A stretch of DNA of 64,000 nt from Aliagarivorans taiwanensis DSM 22990 (GTDB lineage: Bacteria; Pseudomonadota; Gammaproteobacteria; Enterobacterales; Celerinatantimonadaceae). Of this stretch, positions 8,190 through 18,195 are shown piece by piece. The stretch spans positions 43,076 to 107,075 of the forward strand of contig NZ_AUBZ01000019.1 in assembly GCF_000429505.1 (NCBI RefSeq), written 5' to 3'. The notes beneath the pieces are model-generated. The model ran no database searches. It was not told the origin of the DNA and worked only from the letters and a program-made list of their open reading frames with translations. The position numbers and the translations under genes were made by a program. Position 1 is the stretch's first letter; each line of letters starts with the position of its first letter.

Positions 8190-8489
8190 ATGTGGTACCT
8201 GATCTACTCAGAAGACATCGCTAACAGCCTGCCACTGCGCAAACAAGCCCGTCCAGCGCACCTGGCGCGTCTGGAAGCCTTGCGTGACGAAGGCCGCTTG
8301 TTGGTCGCCGGCCCTAACCCGGCCATTGATGCTGAAGACCCAGCAGAGGCTGGTTTTACCGGCTCTACGGTCATCGCTGAGTTTGAGAGCCTGGAAGAGG
8401 CGCGACGCTGGGCCGATGCCGACCCTTACGTAGATGCCGGTGTTTATCAAAAGGTTATCGTTAAACCCTTTAAAAAGGTGCTGCCTTAA
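8190..8489 (+). CDS. yciI: YciI family protein
   Basis: 99 residues of the YciI-like dimeric alpha-beta barrel family: [31 protein letters not shown], then [13 protein letters not shown] and [22 protein letters not shown]. The His and Asp in RPAHLARL and ADADPY are the residues usually proposed as active-site-like. AAGGA precedes the ATG and lies within the end of yciB. Biochemical role not established in the family. Confidence 0.92.
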   Translation: MWYLIYSEDIANSLPLRKQARPAHLARLEALRDEGRLLVAGPNPAIDAEDPAEAGFTGSTVIAEFESLEEARRWADADPYVDAGVYQKVIVKPFKKVLP

Positions 8490-8498
8490 CTCACCCGG

Positions 8499-8524
8499 AG
8501 CGGCAGACTAACCGGTCTGCCGCT
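8499..8524 (+). terminator. Candidate terminator after yciB-yciI
   Basis: AGCGGCAGAC and GTCTGCCGCT form a 10-bp perfect stem with a six-base loop, ending 35 bases after the yciI stop. The tail (GTCTTTCTCC) is only moderately T-rich. Confidence 0.65.
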
Positions 8525-8622
8525 GTCTTTCTCCTCCCTTGAACGCCACTAATAATATTTTTGTCATTTTTAAATCTTCTGACTACGCTGGTTAATGACG
8601 GTAATGTCAAAGAGGATAAAAA

Positions 8623-8895
8623 ATGAGAAAACTACTAACTGCTTTAGCAACCGCACTACTTCTCAGTACTCAGGTCTACGCCAACGAATCCATGGCGCCG
8701 GACGCTGTCGACATCAACTCAGCAACGGTGGAACAGTTGGTGGAGTTAAAAGGCATTGGCCCGCAAAAATCCGAGGCGATCGTCGCCTATCGGGAGCAAC
8801 ACGGCGGGTTTAACTCCATTGAAGAGATCGTGTTAGTGCCGGGTATCGGCGAGAAGATCTACTTGGATAACCGCGAGGTATTGACCATAAAATAG
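8623..8895 (+). CDS. ComEA-like helix-hairpin-helix DNA-binding protein
   Basis: 90 residues: a signal peptide (ends VYANE) and one (HhH)2 domain. VDINSATVEQLVELKGIGPQ and the second hairpin LVPGIGEKIYLDNREVLTI are typical of short ComEA proteins, which bind incoming DNA in the periplasm in naturally competent bacteria. An AGAGGA ribosome site precedes the ATG. No other competence gene is adjacent. Related short proteins of this type are common in gammaproteobacteria and may have other roles. Confidence 0.85.
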   Translation: MRKLLTALATALLLSTQVYANESMAPDAVDINSATVEQLVELKGIGPQKSEAIVAYREQHGGFNSIEEIVLVPGIGEKIYLDNREVLTIK

Positions 8896-8903
8896 CCATA
8901 AAC

Positions 8904-8928
8904 GCCGCCAAGTCAGGGGTTTGGCGGC
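8904..8928 (+). terminator. Candidate terminator after the comEA-like gene
   Basis: GCCGCCAA and TTGGCGGC pair across a nine-base loop 8 bases after the stop codon. The T-rich stretch lies further downstream (8941-8953), so termination efficiency is uncertain. Confidence 0.5.
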
Positions 8929-9009
8929 ATTCCAGAAACCCTTTTCTTTTTTCCTTCATCTCTCCGTGATAAATTCTCAGCCAGTTAATTAGACAATGGA
9001 TACTCCCCC

Positions 9010-9906
9010 ATGGGCAAACTTGTACGCAAAGCCGTATTACCCGTCGCAGGTCTTGGCACACGGATGCTGCCAGCCACCAAAGCGATCCCCAAAGAGATGC
9101 TGCCAATCGTCGATAAGCCGTTGATTCAATATGTGGTTCAAGAAGCCATTGAAGCCGGCATCAAGGAGATTGTGCTGGTGACCCACTCCAGTAAAAACTC
9201 CATCGAAAACCACTTCGATACCAGTTTTGAACTGGAAGCGACCTTGGAGAAACGGGTTAAGCGTCAGTTGCTCGACGAGATCCGCTCCATCTGTCCTAAA
9301 GACGTCACCATCATGCAAGTACGCCAAGGGGTGGCCAAGGGCTTGGGCCATGCCATCCTTTGTGCCTTGCCACTGGTTGGCGAAGAGCCGTTTGCTGTGT
9401 TACTGCCAGATGTGATCATCGATGATGCCGCCAGCGATCTGCGCAAGGACAACTTGGCCGAGATGATTGCCCATTTTGAAGAGGACAAGCTCAGTCAGGT
9501 GATGGTGGATGCGGTGGCCGATGAGGATATCGACAAGTTCGGTATCGTCGATATCGGTGGCGTCGAGATCGCCCCGGGACAATCAGCAAACATCGTGACT
9601 ACAGTTGAGAAGCCCAAACGTGAGGAAGCGCCGTCTAACTTGGCGGTAGTGGGCCGCTACGTGCTGTCGGCAGCAATCTGGCAAGAGCTGTCACGCACCC
9701 TACCTGGTGCGGGCGACGAGATCCAGCTGACCGATGCCATTGCCAGCTTGATGCAAAAAGAGGGTGTGCAAGCTTACGCGATGCGCGGTAAGAGCCACGA
9801 CTGCGGCGGCAAACTTGGCTATATGCAAGCCAATGTCGAATATGGGCTGCGCCACCCCAAACACGGTGCGGCATTCAGAGAGTACCTGAAGACCCTCAAG
9901 CTGTAG
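9010..9906 (+). CDS. galU: UTP-glucose-1-phosphate uridylyltransferase GalU
   Basis: 298 residues matching Gal[38 protein letters not shown] at the start, with the nucleotide-binding GLGTR and the substrate lysine in IVDKPLIQY, then PDVIIDD and [10 protein letters not shown]. It makes UDP-glucose in the cytoplasm. In this context it supplies Ugd (UDP-glucuronate) and the glucose-type initiating transferase of the neighbouring polysaccharide locus, though it lies on the opposite strand. A terminator follows. Confidence 0.95.
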   Translation: MGKLVRKAVLPVAGLGTRMLPATKAIPKEMLPIVDKPLIQYVVQEAIEAGIKEIVLVTHSSKNSIENHFDTSFELEATLEKRVKRQLLDEIRSICPKDVTIMQVRQGVAKGLGHAILCALPLVGEEPFAVLLPDVIIDDAASDLRKDNLAEMIAHFEEDKLSQVMVDAVADEDIDKFGIVDIGGVEIAPGQSANIVTTVEKPKREEAPSNLAVVGRYVLSAAIWQELSRTLPGAGDEIQLTDAIASLMQKEGVQAYAMRGKSHDCGGKLGYMQANVEYGLRHPKHGAAFREYLKTLKL

Positions 9907-9925
9907 TCATTGACTCGCATAGAAA

Positions 9926-9951
9926 AACCTCGGCAATGCCGAGGTTTTTTG
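9926..9951 (+). terminator. Terminator of galU, likely bidirectional
   Basis: AACCTCGGC, a three-base loop and GCCGAGGTT (9926-9946) followed by T6. The mirrored A-tract upstream lets it also serve the convergent alanine-rich gene. Confidence 0.9.
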
Positions 9952-9965
9952 CTTTTGGGAGCCGC

Positions 9966-10559
9966 TTAGCTGGCAGAGGCGAAGCCGCCACCACCTGAGC
10001 CACCTCCACCAGCGCCTGCCCCGGGTAAAGCAGGCGCAGCAGGTGCTGGAGCGGGTGTTCCAGCAGCTGGCGCTCCACCAGCGGCAGTAGGCGCAGCCAC
10101 TGCCGTTGGATCTACCCCAGCCACAATGGCCGCTTGTACTAGAGCCTCGGCAGACACACCTGCGTTAGCCGCAACCTCAGCAATGCCGCTGGCTTGCGCT
10201 GGTGCCGCAGACATCGCTGCTTCAGTAATCAACTGCGCTTGCTCAGGCGCCGCACTCATTGCAGCAGAGCTAATGACAGCCGCTAATTCAGGAGCCGCTG
10301 CTGCGGCAGCCGAAGTGATAGCAACCGCTTGAGTAGGGTTAGCGGCAACTAAGCTCTCTACTGCAGCGCCGGCCATCGCAGGCGCAACCGCAGCAATTTC
10401 AGCCGCAATCTGCTCTGCACTCATTCCCTCTGCTATTGCATTCGCTACAACTTCATCCGCGCTTAGACCACTCTCTACGTCACCCGAAATGTCGGCTAAA
10501 ACGACATTACTCGCGAGACATAAGGCGAGAAGCCAGCGCTTGATCTTAATACTACGCAT
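9966..10559 (-). CDS. Secreted alanine-rich repeat protein of unknown function
   Basis: 197 residues from the ATG at 10557-10559, which has GGAGG 6 bases upstream; this start is preferred to an earlier in-frame codon. A signal peptide (IKIKRWLLALCLASNVVLA) is followed by an alanine-rich body with a 15-residue period: AITSAAAAAAPELAA, VISSAAMSAAPEQAQ, LITEAAMSAAPAQAS, GIAEVAANAGVSAEA. The tail is proline/alanine-rich and then glycine-rich (GGGGSGGGGF). I do not recognise a named family. The repeats look like amphipathic helices, and the protein is probably periplasmic or exported. It lies at the end of the polysaccharide locus but is separated from it by 400 bp. Confidence 0.75.
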   Translation of the reverse strand: MRSIKIKRWLLALCLASNVVLADISGDVESGLSADEVVANAIAEGMSAEQIAAEIAAVAPAMAGAAVESLVAANPTQAVAITSAAAAAAPELAAVISSAAMSAAPEQAQLITEAAMSAAPAQASGIAEVAANAGVSAEALVQAAIVAGVDPTAVAAPTAAGGAPAAGTPAPAPAAPALPGAGAGGGGSGGGGFASAS

Positions 10560-10580
10560 ATTTCCTCCGTGAAAACTCAA

Positions 10581-10963
10581 TAACCCAACTAACTATCATT
10601 CGCGCCTTACATGACGACATGGTCAATAACAGTATATTTTGATGCCAGAACAAATAAAGCAAGTTTAGTTCCCGTTTTAAAAAAAATATTTTATAAGATT
10701 TTTCATGAGGTTACTAATCACACATTAGAAAGTTATCGATAAACTGTAAGTAATCTCGACACCTGCAAATTCTTGATCTCCATCACACTGTTTTGTTCTG
10801 GAACACCTCCTCTCTTGAACCTCGAATATCACGCTATTGTTCTCTAAGATAAGCCGGACAATCTTCGGCTCTCGCAAAATCAAGACCTTACTAACCACAC
10901 AATTAGCTGCTAGCTCCGTTCACCCATCAACTGTAAAAAAAGCTGACAGTCTGATTGCCCTCT
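10581..10963. other. Gene-free AT-rich interval
   Basis: 383 bases between the alanine-rich gene and the O-antigen-ligase-like gene. Only short, unconvincing frames occur. It should contain the promoter of the alanine-rich gene and the 3' end of the polysaccharide operon. I see no clear intrinsic terminator or RNA gene. Confidence 0.5.
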
Positions 10964-12370
10964 TTATTCAGATACATACCCCTGCCTTGGCATCCGCGCT
11001 GCAATCGCCCCCAAGCTTAAGATAATCACGAAACTAGCCGCATTTGCCGGGGCCTGCAGGTTAAAGTCAACACTGATGTGGATAAGCATTGCAATAATGG
11101 CCATCGCACAGGCCAAGGTAGTCGCTTTCATCAGTGGATCTTTGCGCGTGTACATAGTCACCAGACAACGCCCCAATACAAGTAGTACCACCAGTGCTAA
11201 CACCGCACTCGCTACCACCCCGGATTCAATCACAAACTGTAAATAGTCGTTGTGGGCATGGTCGTAGAAATGCGTCATTGGCTCAGGAGCATAGTTCTGG
11301 AACAGTGCATAGAAACTACCCGCCCCAGACCCCGTTAGCCAAAAATCTTGAACTAGAGGCCAACTCCAGTTCAGCACGTCTACCCGCCCTTCTTCTACCA
11401 ACACGGTTGCCTCAAGGCGCTCCCGCAGTTTGCTCAAACCAAACAACGAGCTAACCACCAGCACATCGATAATTAACAGACTGGCAAACAAGATAGTGAG
11501 AGAACGAGGTCGATGCTTGTAAAGCAGTAAGGCCAAAACAGCACCCAGTAAAGTCGTGATAAACAAGGCGCTGTTGCCCATGCGCGAGCGAGACATCACC
11601 AAGCCAATCACCATAATCACCATACAAAGACGCACTAGCATCTTTGCACTTAGCAAGGCTTCGACAAGTCGTCGCATCCGATGTCGCCAACTATGTGCTC
11701 CCAGCAAGTTTAAGTCTGCAACCACCAGACCTAAGCCCATGCAGATGCATAGCAGTAGGTAATTGGCAAAGTGGTTTTTGTAAACAAACGAGCCTGTGGC
11801 TATATCGCCAATCACCATCGCGAACACCGGCGATAGGCTTACGCCAGAGAGAACTAGCATTGCCCCGTAAAAAGCCTGAAATGTACCACTCACTACAAAT
11901 GCCGTCATCACAGCGCGGATCCGCTCTGGTGAATGGATCAAGACCCCGCAGTTAAACATTAACAGCAAGTAGCTGATACCTTTAAGCAACGCGACATGGG
12001 TCTGCTGAGGATCTACCGAGACAGATGCCGATTCATGAACAATCCGAACATCGGCTGTGGACTGCCACAACGAGGCCGCGCCAGGGCTCACTTTCGCCAG
12101 CCACTCAATAGGTAAACTCAGCAATTGCAACAACGTAAACACTTGGAATAGTGCAACCCCGGCCAACAGCCAGCGCAAAGGTTTAAGCCAGCGCCAAGGA
12201 ATGGCCTCGCGGCAGCACCACAATATGAGTATTGTCTGGATGGCAATCAATAGCTCCATCAACGACCACGCCCAAGGTCGGTTGCTGCCAAGTGGCAGAG
12301 GTAACCAAACCACTAATATGAGCAACAAAGCAAACGCCAACCGCTCTACACGGTGTGATAAAAGTACCAT
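10964..12370 (-). CDS. O-antigen ligase / polymerase family membrane protein (Wzy_C)
   Basis: 468 residues with about 12 hydrophobic segments and the periplasmic loop motif HAHNDYLQFVIESG (His-x3-Asp-Tyr-x-Q), the hallmark of the O-antigen ligase/Wzy_C family. WLTGSGAGSFYALFQNYAP before it is also typical. It is the last gene of the minus-strand polysaccharide locus, 9 bases after the PHP phosphatase gene. It may ligate or polymerise glycan chains. A separate candidate polymerase lies at 22.1-23.5 kb, so its exact step is open. Confidence 0.82.
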   Translation of the reverse strand: MVLLSHRVERLAFALLLILVVWLPLPLGSNRPWAWSLMELLIAIQTILILWCCREAIPWRWLKPLRWLLAGVALFQVFTLLQLLSLPIEWLAKVSPGAASLWQSTADVRIVHESASVSVDPQQTHVALLKGISYLLLMFNCGVLIHSPERIRAVMTAFVVSGTFQAFYGAMLVLSGVSLSPVFAMVIGDIATGSFVYKNHFANYLLLCICMGLGLVVADLNLLGAHSWRHRMRRLVEALLSAKMLVRLCMVIMVIGLVMSRSRMGNSALFITTLLGAVLALLLYKHRPRSLTILFASLLIIDVLVVSSLFGLSKLRERLEATVLVEEGRVDVLNWSWPLVQDFWLTGSGAGSFYALFQNYAPEPMTHFYDHAHNDYLQFVIESGVVASAVLALVVLLVLGRCLVTMYTRKDPLMKATTLACAMAIIAMLIHISVDFNLQAPANAASFVIILSLGAIAARMPRQGYVSE

Positions 12371-12379
12371 CTGTGCATC

Positions 12380-13162
12380 CTAGCCTTGAGTTATTCCAAC
12401 CACTGCAGGCCTATCAGTTAGGCTTGCAGCGTTTCCTTTACAGGTTTGCGCAATACTGCCCGGAGTTTCGACAAATAACCGCAACCCTCGTTGTTCACCA
12501 TAGCGCTCAACCACCCACTGAAATGCGCGCTTCAAATCTGGTGCGCGCTTATCTAGGCCATGGCAATCACTGGCCACCACATCCACTAAATCTTGCTCCA
12601 GCATCTTAAGGGCAAAGCCTTGGGCCTGCTCTCGAAACTCCCCCAAAAAACTACCCGCAGTCACCTGAAATAAGCACCCCATACGGCGCCACTGCTGCAA
12701 GTAATACGGCTCCTTCCACAAGCCGCGATTGCGCTCGGGATGAGCGATAAGCGGAATGATGTCACGCGCTTTTAGCCACTTAATCAAATTGTTCACCCCT
12801 TGCGGCACATGCCCATGGGGTAACTCCAGTAGTAATACCTGTAGCCCCTGCCACTCTCCCAATAAGGGTAATACGCCTTGCTCGTGCCACAGCATAATCT
12901 CTGGGCTTAAGTGCACTTCGGCAGCAAAGTGGAGCTGGATATCTAAACCACGCGATTCAATGGCATTCAGCAGCAACCGATAAGGTTGCGCAATCGTCGC
13001 CAAGCTGTTTTCAAATACACCGGGTAACATATGCGGAGTGGCCACCATCACCTTGGTACCGCAAGCTTGGGCCAGCTCTAACATGGCCATGCTCTGCGCC
13101 AAATCTTTCGCGCCGTCATCAATGCCCGGTAACACATGGCAGTGTAAATCAACGAAGTTCAT
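12380..13162 (-). CDS. CpsB/YwqE-type tyrosine-protein phosphatase (PHP fold)
   Basis: About 260 residues from the ATG at 13160-13162. The PHP metal-binding motif DLHCHVLPGIDDGAKD opens the protein, with ATPHMLPG, HFAAEVHLSPE, IAHPERNRG and VASDCHG further on, the full metal ligand set. This is the Mn-dependent phosphatase class that dephosphorylates bacterial tyrosine autokinases of capsule export. The matching kinase is encoded at 26.9-29.1 kb in the same locus. It overlaps the end of the VanZ-like gene by 14 bases, suggesting translational coupling. Confidence 0.88.
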   Translation of the reverse strand: MNFVDLHCHVLPGIDDGAKDLAQSMAMLELAQACGTKVMVATPHMLPGVFENSLATIAQPYRLLLNAIESRGLDIQLHFAAEVHLSPEIMLWHEQGVLPLLGEWQGLQVLLLELPHGHVPQGVNNLIKWLKARDIIPLIAHPERNRGLWKEPYYLQQWRRMGCLFQVTAGSFLGEFREQAQGFALKMLEQDLVDVVASDCHGLDKRAPDLKRAFQWVVERYGEQRGLRLFVETPGSIAQTCKGNAASLTDRPAVVGITQG

Positions 13163-13565
13163 CGACCTGCCTTGGCGAAGCCAGCACATCCGTAATCGCT
13201 TTGATTACTAACCAACACGCTAAGCCCAAACACACCCCGAGGTAATTAGCAGCCAAGTCTCCCCACGAAAACTGGCGCGTAGGTACGAACATCTGGTGCA
13301 GCTCCACGAGACTCACCACGCCTCCCCAAAACACTAACACCAACAAAATACGTGAGGGGTCAGAGTTAACACGGAAAGAGTCAACAAACAGCAGTACAGC
13401 CACGGTACTCAGCGTGGCACACCCCAAATGAAGCACTTTGTCGCCACCGAGTAATACCTCGAGGTAATGCAGTTCATCCAGAAACCAGCCGAAGCTCTTA
13501 GACAAATCGCCAAGTGCTAACAAAACACAAAACAGCAAACACAGTAAGCGAAGTAAAGCGGTCAT
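13149..13565 (-). CDS. VanZ-like family membrane protein
   Basis: 138 residues with four membrane segments. DKVLHLGCATLSTVAVLLFVDSF and VVSLVELHQMFVPTRQFSWGDLAANYLG match the VanZ-like domain (conserved D-K-x-x-H and E-x-x-Q-x-F-x-P-x-R-x-F-x-x-D-x-x-x-N). Such proteins occur in many exopolysaccharide loci. Role unknown. Confidence 0.85.
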   Translation of the reverse strand: MTALLRLLCLLFCVLLALGDLSKSFGWFLDELHYLEVLLGGDKVLHLGCATLSTVAVLLFVDSFRVNSDPSRILLVLVFWGGVVSLVELHQMFVPTRQFSWGDLAANYLGVCLGLACWLVIKAITDVLASPRQVDELR

Positions 13566-13575
13566 TATTTTGCTC

Positions 13576-14349
13576 CTATTTACAAAAGGGCTTGGCTGCT
13601 ACGTGCTTACTGAACTGTAACAACGCACAAGCACGTTGACGAGCTTCAGCGTCGACCAGTTGCCGATTAAACATCCACATGGCAGCGGGGTAATCGACAA
13701 GCGTAAAAAGCGCGCTACTCACCTGACGCCGCTGATCACTACTTAACTCGGGCCAAAAGCGCAGCCCCAACTCTGCGGCCCCCATCAGCGAACTCAAGCC
13801 CGAAGGGGCAATAGCCAAAGCCTGCTCCAACCAGGGATACCACTGGTCAGTTGGCTCACCGGCTTGAATGCGGTTGCGGGCCACGGCCACATAGCTGTCC
13901 GGCCAGCTAGGCCGCAAGCGGATCGCCTCATAGTAATGTGCGTAAGCTTGCTGCAAGTTATGCTGATTAACCAAAGGTTTATCTTCGGTATCACTGGCCA
14001 ACACTAACTGATAGAAGTTGCGCCACTCGGCCTGTTTGGCGGCTAAGGTTTGGTAGAAAGCAACATCAGCCCCCGTTATTAGCATCGAGCCCGAGACTTG
14101 CTCCGCCACCTGCAGGTTGTCTCGGGTTAGCCATGTGACACTATCGTCAGCCCAACGCTCGTGCCAAGTCCGTAATGCGTAAGCATAAAGATTGGTAGAG
14201 CCGACAGCAAAAGCCCCCACAGCTAACCACCCTGCCAGCAACACTAAGCATGCTAGCGGCAGCCAATGCAACAGCCCTTTCAGCACACGTTTGTCAGCTG
14301 AGCGGCTAGGTTGCGCCTCTGCGTGGGCTTGTTCAAAAGTAGCGTCCAT
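13576..14349 (-). CDS. VpsP-like polysaccharide biosynthesis protein
   Basis: 257 residues: a cytoplasmic N-terminus, one membrane anchor (WLPLACLVLLAGWLAVGAF, about residues 29-47), then a periplasmic helical region with a TPR-like segment (LQQAYAHYYEAIRLRPSWPDSYVAVARN). This resembles the VpsP family that accompanies VpsL-VpsO-type export genes in vibrios and other marine bacteria. It is placed between ugd and the VanZ-like gene. Biochemical function is not established. The call rests on organisation and locus context. Confidence 0.65.
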   Translation of the reverse strand: MDATFEQAHAEAQPSRSADKRVLKGLLHWLPLACLVLLAGWLAVGAFAVGSTNLYAYALRTWHERWADDSVTWLTRDNLQVAEQVSGSMLITGADVAFYQTLAAKQAEWRNFYQLVLASDTEDKPLVNQHNLQQAYAHYYEAIRLRPSWPDSYVAVARNRIQAGEPTDQWYPWLEQALAIAPSGLSSLMGAAELGLRFWPELSSDQRRQVSSALFTLVDYPAAMWMFNRQLVDAEARQRACALLQFSKHVAAKPFCK

Positions 14350-14380
14350 TGCTTGACCTCCGTTTGGGGTTACCGGTTAT

Positions 14381-15547
14381 TTAGTCGCGACTGTACAAGT
14401 CGCGGGTATATACCTTGTGTTCCACATCACTCAGCTCAGTTTCCATTCGATTGGAGACAATCACATCACAACTCGCCTTAAACTCGTCTAGGTCACGGAT
14501 AACTGGTGAGTTGAAAAAATGCGACTCCTTAAGCACCGGCTCGTATACCACCACTTCAATGCCCTTGGCTTTAATTCTCTTCATCACCCCCTGTACCGAC
14601 GACGCCCGAAAATTGTCGGAGCCCGCTTTCATCACCAAGCGGTAGATACCTACTCGCTTAGGTTCGCGGCGGATAATCGACTCGGCGACAAAATCTTTAC
14701 GCGTATGGTTAGCATCGACAATGGCGCGGATTAAGTTGTTGGGCACACTATCGTAGTTAGCCAACAGTTGCCGGGTATCTTTAGGTAGACAGTAGCCACC
14801 ATAACCAAAGGATGGATTGTTGTAGTGATTGCCGATCCGAGGGTCCAAACCCACACCCTCAATGATTTGCTTACTGTCTAAGCCATGCGCTTCGGCATAA
14901 CTATCGAGCTCATTGAAGTAGGCAACGCGCATCGCCAAATAGGTGTTTGAAAACAGCTTAACCGCCTCAGCTTCGGTGGAGTTGGTGAAAAGAACGGCAA
15001 TGTCGCTTTTCTCTGCGCCTTGTTGCAGGAGTTCAGCAAAACATTGTGCCCGTTCACTTTGCTCGCCCACAATAATGCGCGAAGGGTAAAGGTTGTCGTA
15101 CAGTGCTCGTCCTTCGCGCAGAAACTCAGGCGAGAACATGATTTTGTCGTGACCAGTTTGCTGTTTGATTTGCTCGGTAAAGCCAACCGGAATGGTTGAC
15201 TTGATGACTATGCTAGCCTTTGGGTTTAGCGCGATAACATCGCGAATAACAGACTCAACACTAGTGGTATTAAAATAGTTAGTTTCTGGGTCATAGTCAG
15301 TAGGGGTTGCAACAATGACAAACTCTGCATTGGCATAGGCTTCAAGCTTGTCGAGAGTGGCAATAAAATCAAGCGCCTTGTTGGCCACAAAGTCTTCCAT
15401 TTCCTGGTCCACAATCGGCAGCTGCTTTCGGTTAATCTGCTCTACCTGCGCGGGGCTAATATCCAGCGCCACCACTTGATGGTGTTGTGCCAACAAAAAG
15501 GCATTCGAGAGGCCTACGTAGCCTGTTCCTACTACTGCTATTTTCAT
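14381..15547 (-). CDS. ugd: UDP-glucose 6-dehydrogenase
   Basis: 388 residues from the ATG at 15545-15547, which has AGGGAGAG upstream; a longer in-frame extension is unlikely. The Rossmann start [59 protein letters not shown] and the catalytic-cysteine motif [14 protein letters not shown] identify Ugd. It oxidises UDP-glucose (from GalU) to UDP-glucuronate, giving the polymer an acidic sugar. It closely follows the fucose-nucleotide genes. Confidence 0.95.
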   Translation of the reverse strand: MKIAVVGTGYVGLSNAFLLAQHHQVVALDISPAQVEQINRKQLPIVDQEMEDFVANKALDFIATLDKLEAYANAEFVIVATPTDYDPETNYFNTTSVESVIRDVIALNPKASIVIKSTIPVGFTEQIKQQTGHDKIMFSPEFLREGRALYDNLYPSRIIVGEQSERAQCFAELLQQGAEKSDIAVLFTNSTEAEAVKLFSNTYLAMRVAYFNELDSYAEAHGLDSKQIIEGVGLDPRIGNHYNNPSFGYGGYCLPKDTRQLLANYDSVPNNLIRAIVDANHTRKDFVAESIIRREPKRVGIYRLVMKAGSDNFRASSVQGVMKRIKAKGIEVVVYEPVLKESHFFNSPVIRDLDEFKASCDVIVSNRMETELSDVEHKVYTRDLYSRD

Positions 15548-15602
15548 CAGTCTCTCCCTGAATCTGATGTACTTAAACTGTCTGTTCAAAGCCCGTGAGC
15601 TG

Positions 15603-16103
15603 TTACATGTCTGCGTTGGCGACTTCACCGCTTGGGTGTAAATACCACTGAGTATGCTGATGCACATCATCGCAGGCTAAGGCCTCATCAATGTCAAACC
15701 AGCAATAGTCACCATGCTGTTCAGCGGGTAGATCGGCGAGTGGCAAATCGAGCACATAGCGGTAAGCTAGCACTACATAATGGGTAGAAAACTGGTTTGC
15801 TGACTCCCCCTCATCAAAAAACACGTTATCGTGATAAAAATGCTCAAAGGTGCCTAAGAACTTACCCTCACTTAACTGCAAAGCAACGCCCAGCTCATCC
15901 CGAGTTAAACGCTGTAGGGCACTCGCCATAGTTTCATCTTTAACAATTCGTCCACCCGGAACAAACCAACAGCCTTGTGCGGGACGATTCAATCTACGCC
16001 CCAGCAATACTTGCCCTTGAGGGTTTTGCACCACCAAATCGATAGAGACCAGCGGGGTACTCGCTATCACCGCAGAAAACGTGGCTTTAGGTAAGTAGCT
16101 CAT
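15603..16103 (-). CDS. gmm: GDP-mannose mannosyl hydrolase (Nudix)
   Basis: 166 residues. [38 protein letters not shown] followed by the modified Nudix box (GGRIVKDE then LTRDELG) is characteristic of Gmm/NudD, which hydrolyses GDP-mannose to GDP and mannose and may balance the GDP-mannose/GDP-fucose pool. Its ATG overlaps the fcl stop by four bases. The order gmd-fcl-gmm is the same as in colanic acid loci. Confidence 0.92.
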   Translation of the reverse strand: MSYLPKATFSAVIASTPLVSIDLVVQNPQGQVLLGRRLNRPAQGCWFVPGGRIVKDETMASALQRLTRDELGVALQLSEGKFLGTFEHFYHDNVFFDEGESANQFSTHYVVLAYRYVLDLPLADLPAEQHGDYCWFDIDEALACDDVHQHTQWYLHPSGEVANADM

Positions 16104-17059
16104 CCCCTAAAGGCCTCTTGATTTGCCAAAAACCATTGATAACTACTGCGCAGGCCGTCTTCCAAATCTATTTGATAGCGCCAGCCCAGATCGGCCAAGC
16201 GACTTACGTCCATGAGTTTGCGTGGGGTGCCATCAGGTTTAGTGGCATCAAAGCGAATTGCACCTTCAAAACCCACCACCTTTGCCACGGTTTCTACCAA
16301 CTCGCGAATGGTGCAGTCGACCCCGGTGCCAACATTAATGTGGCTTAGCATGAGATCGGTACTCGCTTGATAGCTCGCGTTGTCTAGCTCCATGACGTGC
16401 ACGCTGGCAGCGGCCATATCGTCTACATGGAGAAACTCACGCATTGGTTTGCCCGTACCCCACGCTACGACCTCAGCATCGCCGCTTAGCTTGGCCTCGT
16501 GAAAACGACGGATCAGCGCCGGAATCACATGGCTGTTTTCCGGGTGAAAATTATCATTAGGGCCATATAAGTTGGTGGGCATAACACTGCGATAATCACG
16601 CCCGTACTGGCGGTTATAACTTTCACACAATTTGATACCGGCAATTTTGGCAATGGCATAGGGCTCATTAGTCGGCTCTAGCTCACCGGTAAGTAAGGCG
16701 CTCTCGGCCATAGGTTGGGCAGCGAGTTTGGGGTATATACACGACGAGCCCAAAAACAGTAACTTACTCACTCCCGCTAAGTGCGCAGCGTGGATAATAT
16801 TGCACTCGATCATCAGGTTCTGATAGATGAAGTCGGCGGGGTAGGAATTATTAGCCACAATGCCACCCACCTTCGCTGCCGCTAAATACACCTGATCGAT
16901 CGCCTGCTCAGCAAAGAACGCCTGTACGGCTTGCTGGTCTAGCAAGTTCAACTCATCGCGGCTGCGCACCACCAGCTCTACATTGCCTCTTGCCTGTAGC
17001 TGGCGAACGATCGCAGAACCAACCATCCCACGATGGCCGGCAACAAAGACTCGCATCAT
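16100..17059 (-). CDS. fcl: GDP-L-fucose synthase
   Basis: 319 residues. The NADP-binding [14 protein letters not shown] start, [21 protein letters not shown] and the catalytic Tyr-Lys pair in [11 protein letters not shown] identify the GDP-4-keto-6-deoxymannose epimerase/reductase (WcaG). Together with Gmd it converts GDP-mannose to GDP-L-fucose. It lies 8 bases after gmd. Confidence 0.95.
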   Translation of the reverse strand: MMRVFVAGHRGMVGSAIVRQLQARGNVELVVRSRDELNLLDQQAVQAFFAEQAIDQVYLAAAKVGGIVANNSYPADFIYQNLMIECNIIHAAHLAGVSKLLFLGSSCIYPKLAAQPMAESALLTGELEPTNEPYAIAKIAGIKLCESYNRQYGRDYRSVMPTNLYGPNDNFHPENSHVIPALIRRFHEAKLSGDAEVVAWGTGKPMREFLHVDDMAAASVHVMELDNASYQASTDLMLSHINVGTGVDCTIRELVETVAKVVGFEGAIRFDATKPDGTPRKLMDVSRLADLGWRYQIDLEDGLRSSYQWFLANQEAFRG

Positions 17060-17067
17060 GGCTTCTC

Positions 17068-18195
17068 CTAGTTTTCTACCGCCATACTGACATCAAATCC
17101 ATGGGTTTTGAGCAAGGCATGGCGTTTGGCTTTATCTAAATCTCCGGCAACCATTTCACTACACATTTGCTCAACGGTAATCTCTGGGACCCAACCTAAT
17201 TTAGCCTTGGCTTTAGCGGGATCACCCAATAAGGTTTCCACCTCTGCAGGTCGGAAGTAACGCGGGTCTACTTTTACAATGACATCGCCCACCTTTAGTG
17301 CTGGTGCATCGTTGCCATTAATCGCTGCAACAGTAGCAACCTCGTCGACGCCTTCGCCGGAGAAGGCTAACTCAATGCCTAACTCTTTAGCAGATAGCGT
17401 GACAAACTCACGTACCGAGATCTGCTTGCCTGTGGCGATAACGAAATCTTCGGCTTGATCTTGTTGCAGCATCATCCATTGCATCCGCACATAATCTTTG
17501 GCGTGGCCCCAATCACGCAGCGCATCCATATTCCCCAAATACAGGCAAGGCTCCAGCCCCTGGGCAATATTGGCCAAGCCTCGGGTAATTTTACGGGTAA
17601 CAAAGGTTTCGCCACGGCGAGGAGACTCATGGTTAAACAAAATGCCATTACAGGCATACATGCCATAGGCTTCGCGATAGTTCACCGTAATCCAATAGGC
17701 ATACATTTTGGCTACTGCATAGGGCGAGCGGGGGTGGAAGGGGGTAGTCTCTGTTTGTGGGATCTCTTGTACTAACCCATAGAGCTCCGAGGTGGAGGCT
17801 TGATAGAAACGCGTTTTCTTCTCTAGCCCCAAAAAGCGAATGGCTTCCAATAAGCGGAGCGTACCCATGGCATCGACATCGGCAGTATATTCAGGCGCTT
17901 CAAACGATACAGCCACATGGGATTGTGCACCAAGGTTGTACACCTCGTCTGGCACCACTTCACGCAAGATGCGAGTTAGGTTGGAGGTATCGGTGAGGTC
18001 GCCATAATGTAAGAAGAAACGTGGATTTTCTGCCTGCAAACGATCTTCATAGATATGATCAACCCGTTCTGTGTTAAACAGCGACGAACGGCGCTTAATA
18101 CCATGAACTTCGTAGCCCTTCTCCAGCAAAAACTCTGCTAAGTAAGAACCATCTTGACCGGTGATACCGGTAATCAGTGCGACTTTATTGGTCAT
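17068..18195 (-). CDS. gmd: GDP-mannose 4,6-dehydratase
   Basis: 375 residues. [20 protein letters not shown], then [27 protein letters not shown] and the catalytic [12 protein letters not shown] are hallmarks of Gmd, the first step of GDP-fucose synthesis. It overlaps the wcaI-like gene by 11 bases. GDP-mannose-forming genes (manA, manB, manC) are not in the window and must be elsewhere. Confidence 0.96.
   Translation of the reverse strand: MTNKVALITGITGQDGSYLAEFLLEKGYEVHGIKRRSSLFNTERVDHIYEDRLQAENPRFFLHYGDLTDTSNLTRILREVVPDEVYNLGAQSHVAVSFEAPEYTADVDAMGTLRLLEAIRFLGLEKKTRFYQASTSELYGLVQEIPQTETTPFHPRSPYAVAKMYAYWITVNYREAYGMYACNGILFNHESPRRGETFVTRKITRGLANIAQGLEPCLYLGNMDALRDWGHAKDYVRMQWMMLQQDQAEDFVIATGKQISVREFVTLSAKELGIELAFSGEGVDEVATVAAINGNDAPALKVGDVIVKVDPRYFRPAEVETLLGDPAKAKAKLGWVPEITVEQMCSEMVAGDLDKAKRHALLKTHGFDVSMAVEN

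Noticed and set aside
10837..11025. 62-codon frame in the gap after the alanine-rich gene
   Set aside because: No ribosome site, no conserved motif, and it overlaps the end of the ligase-like gene.
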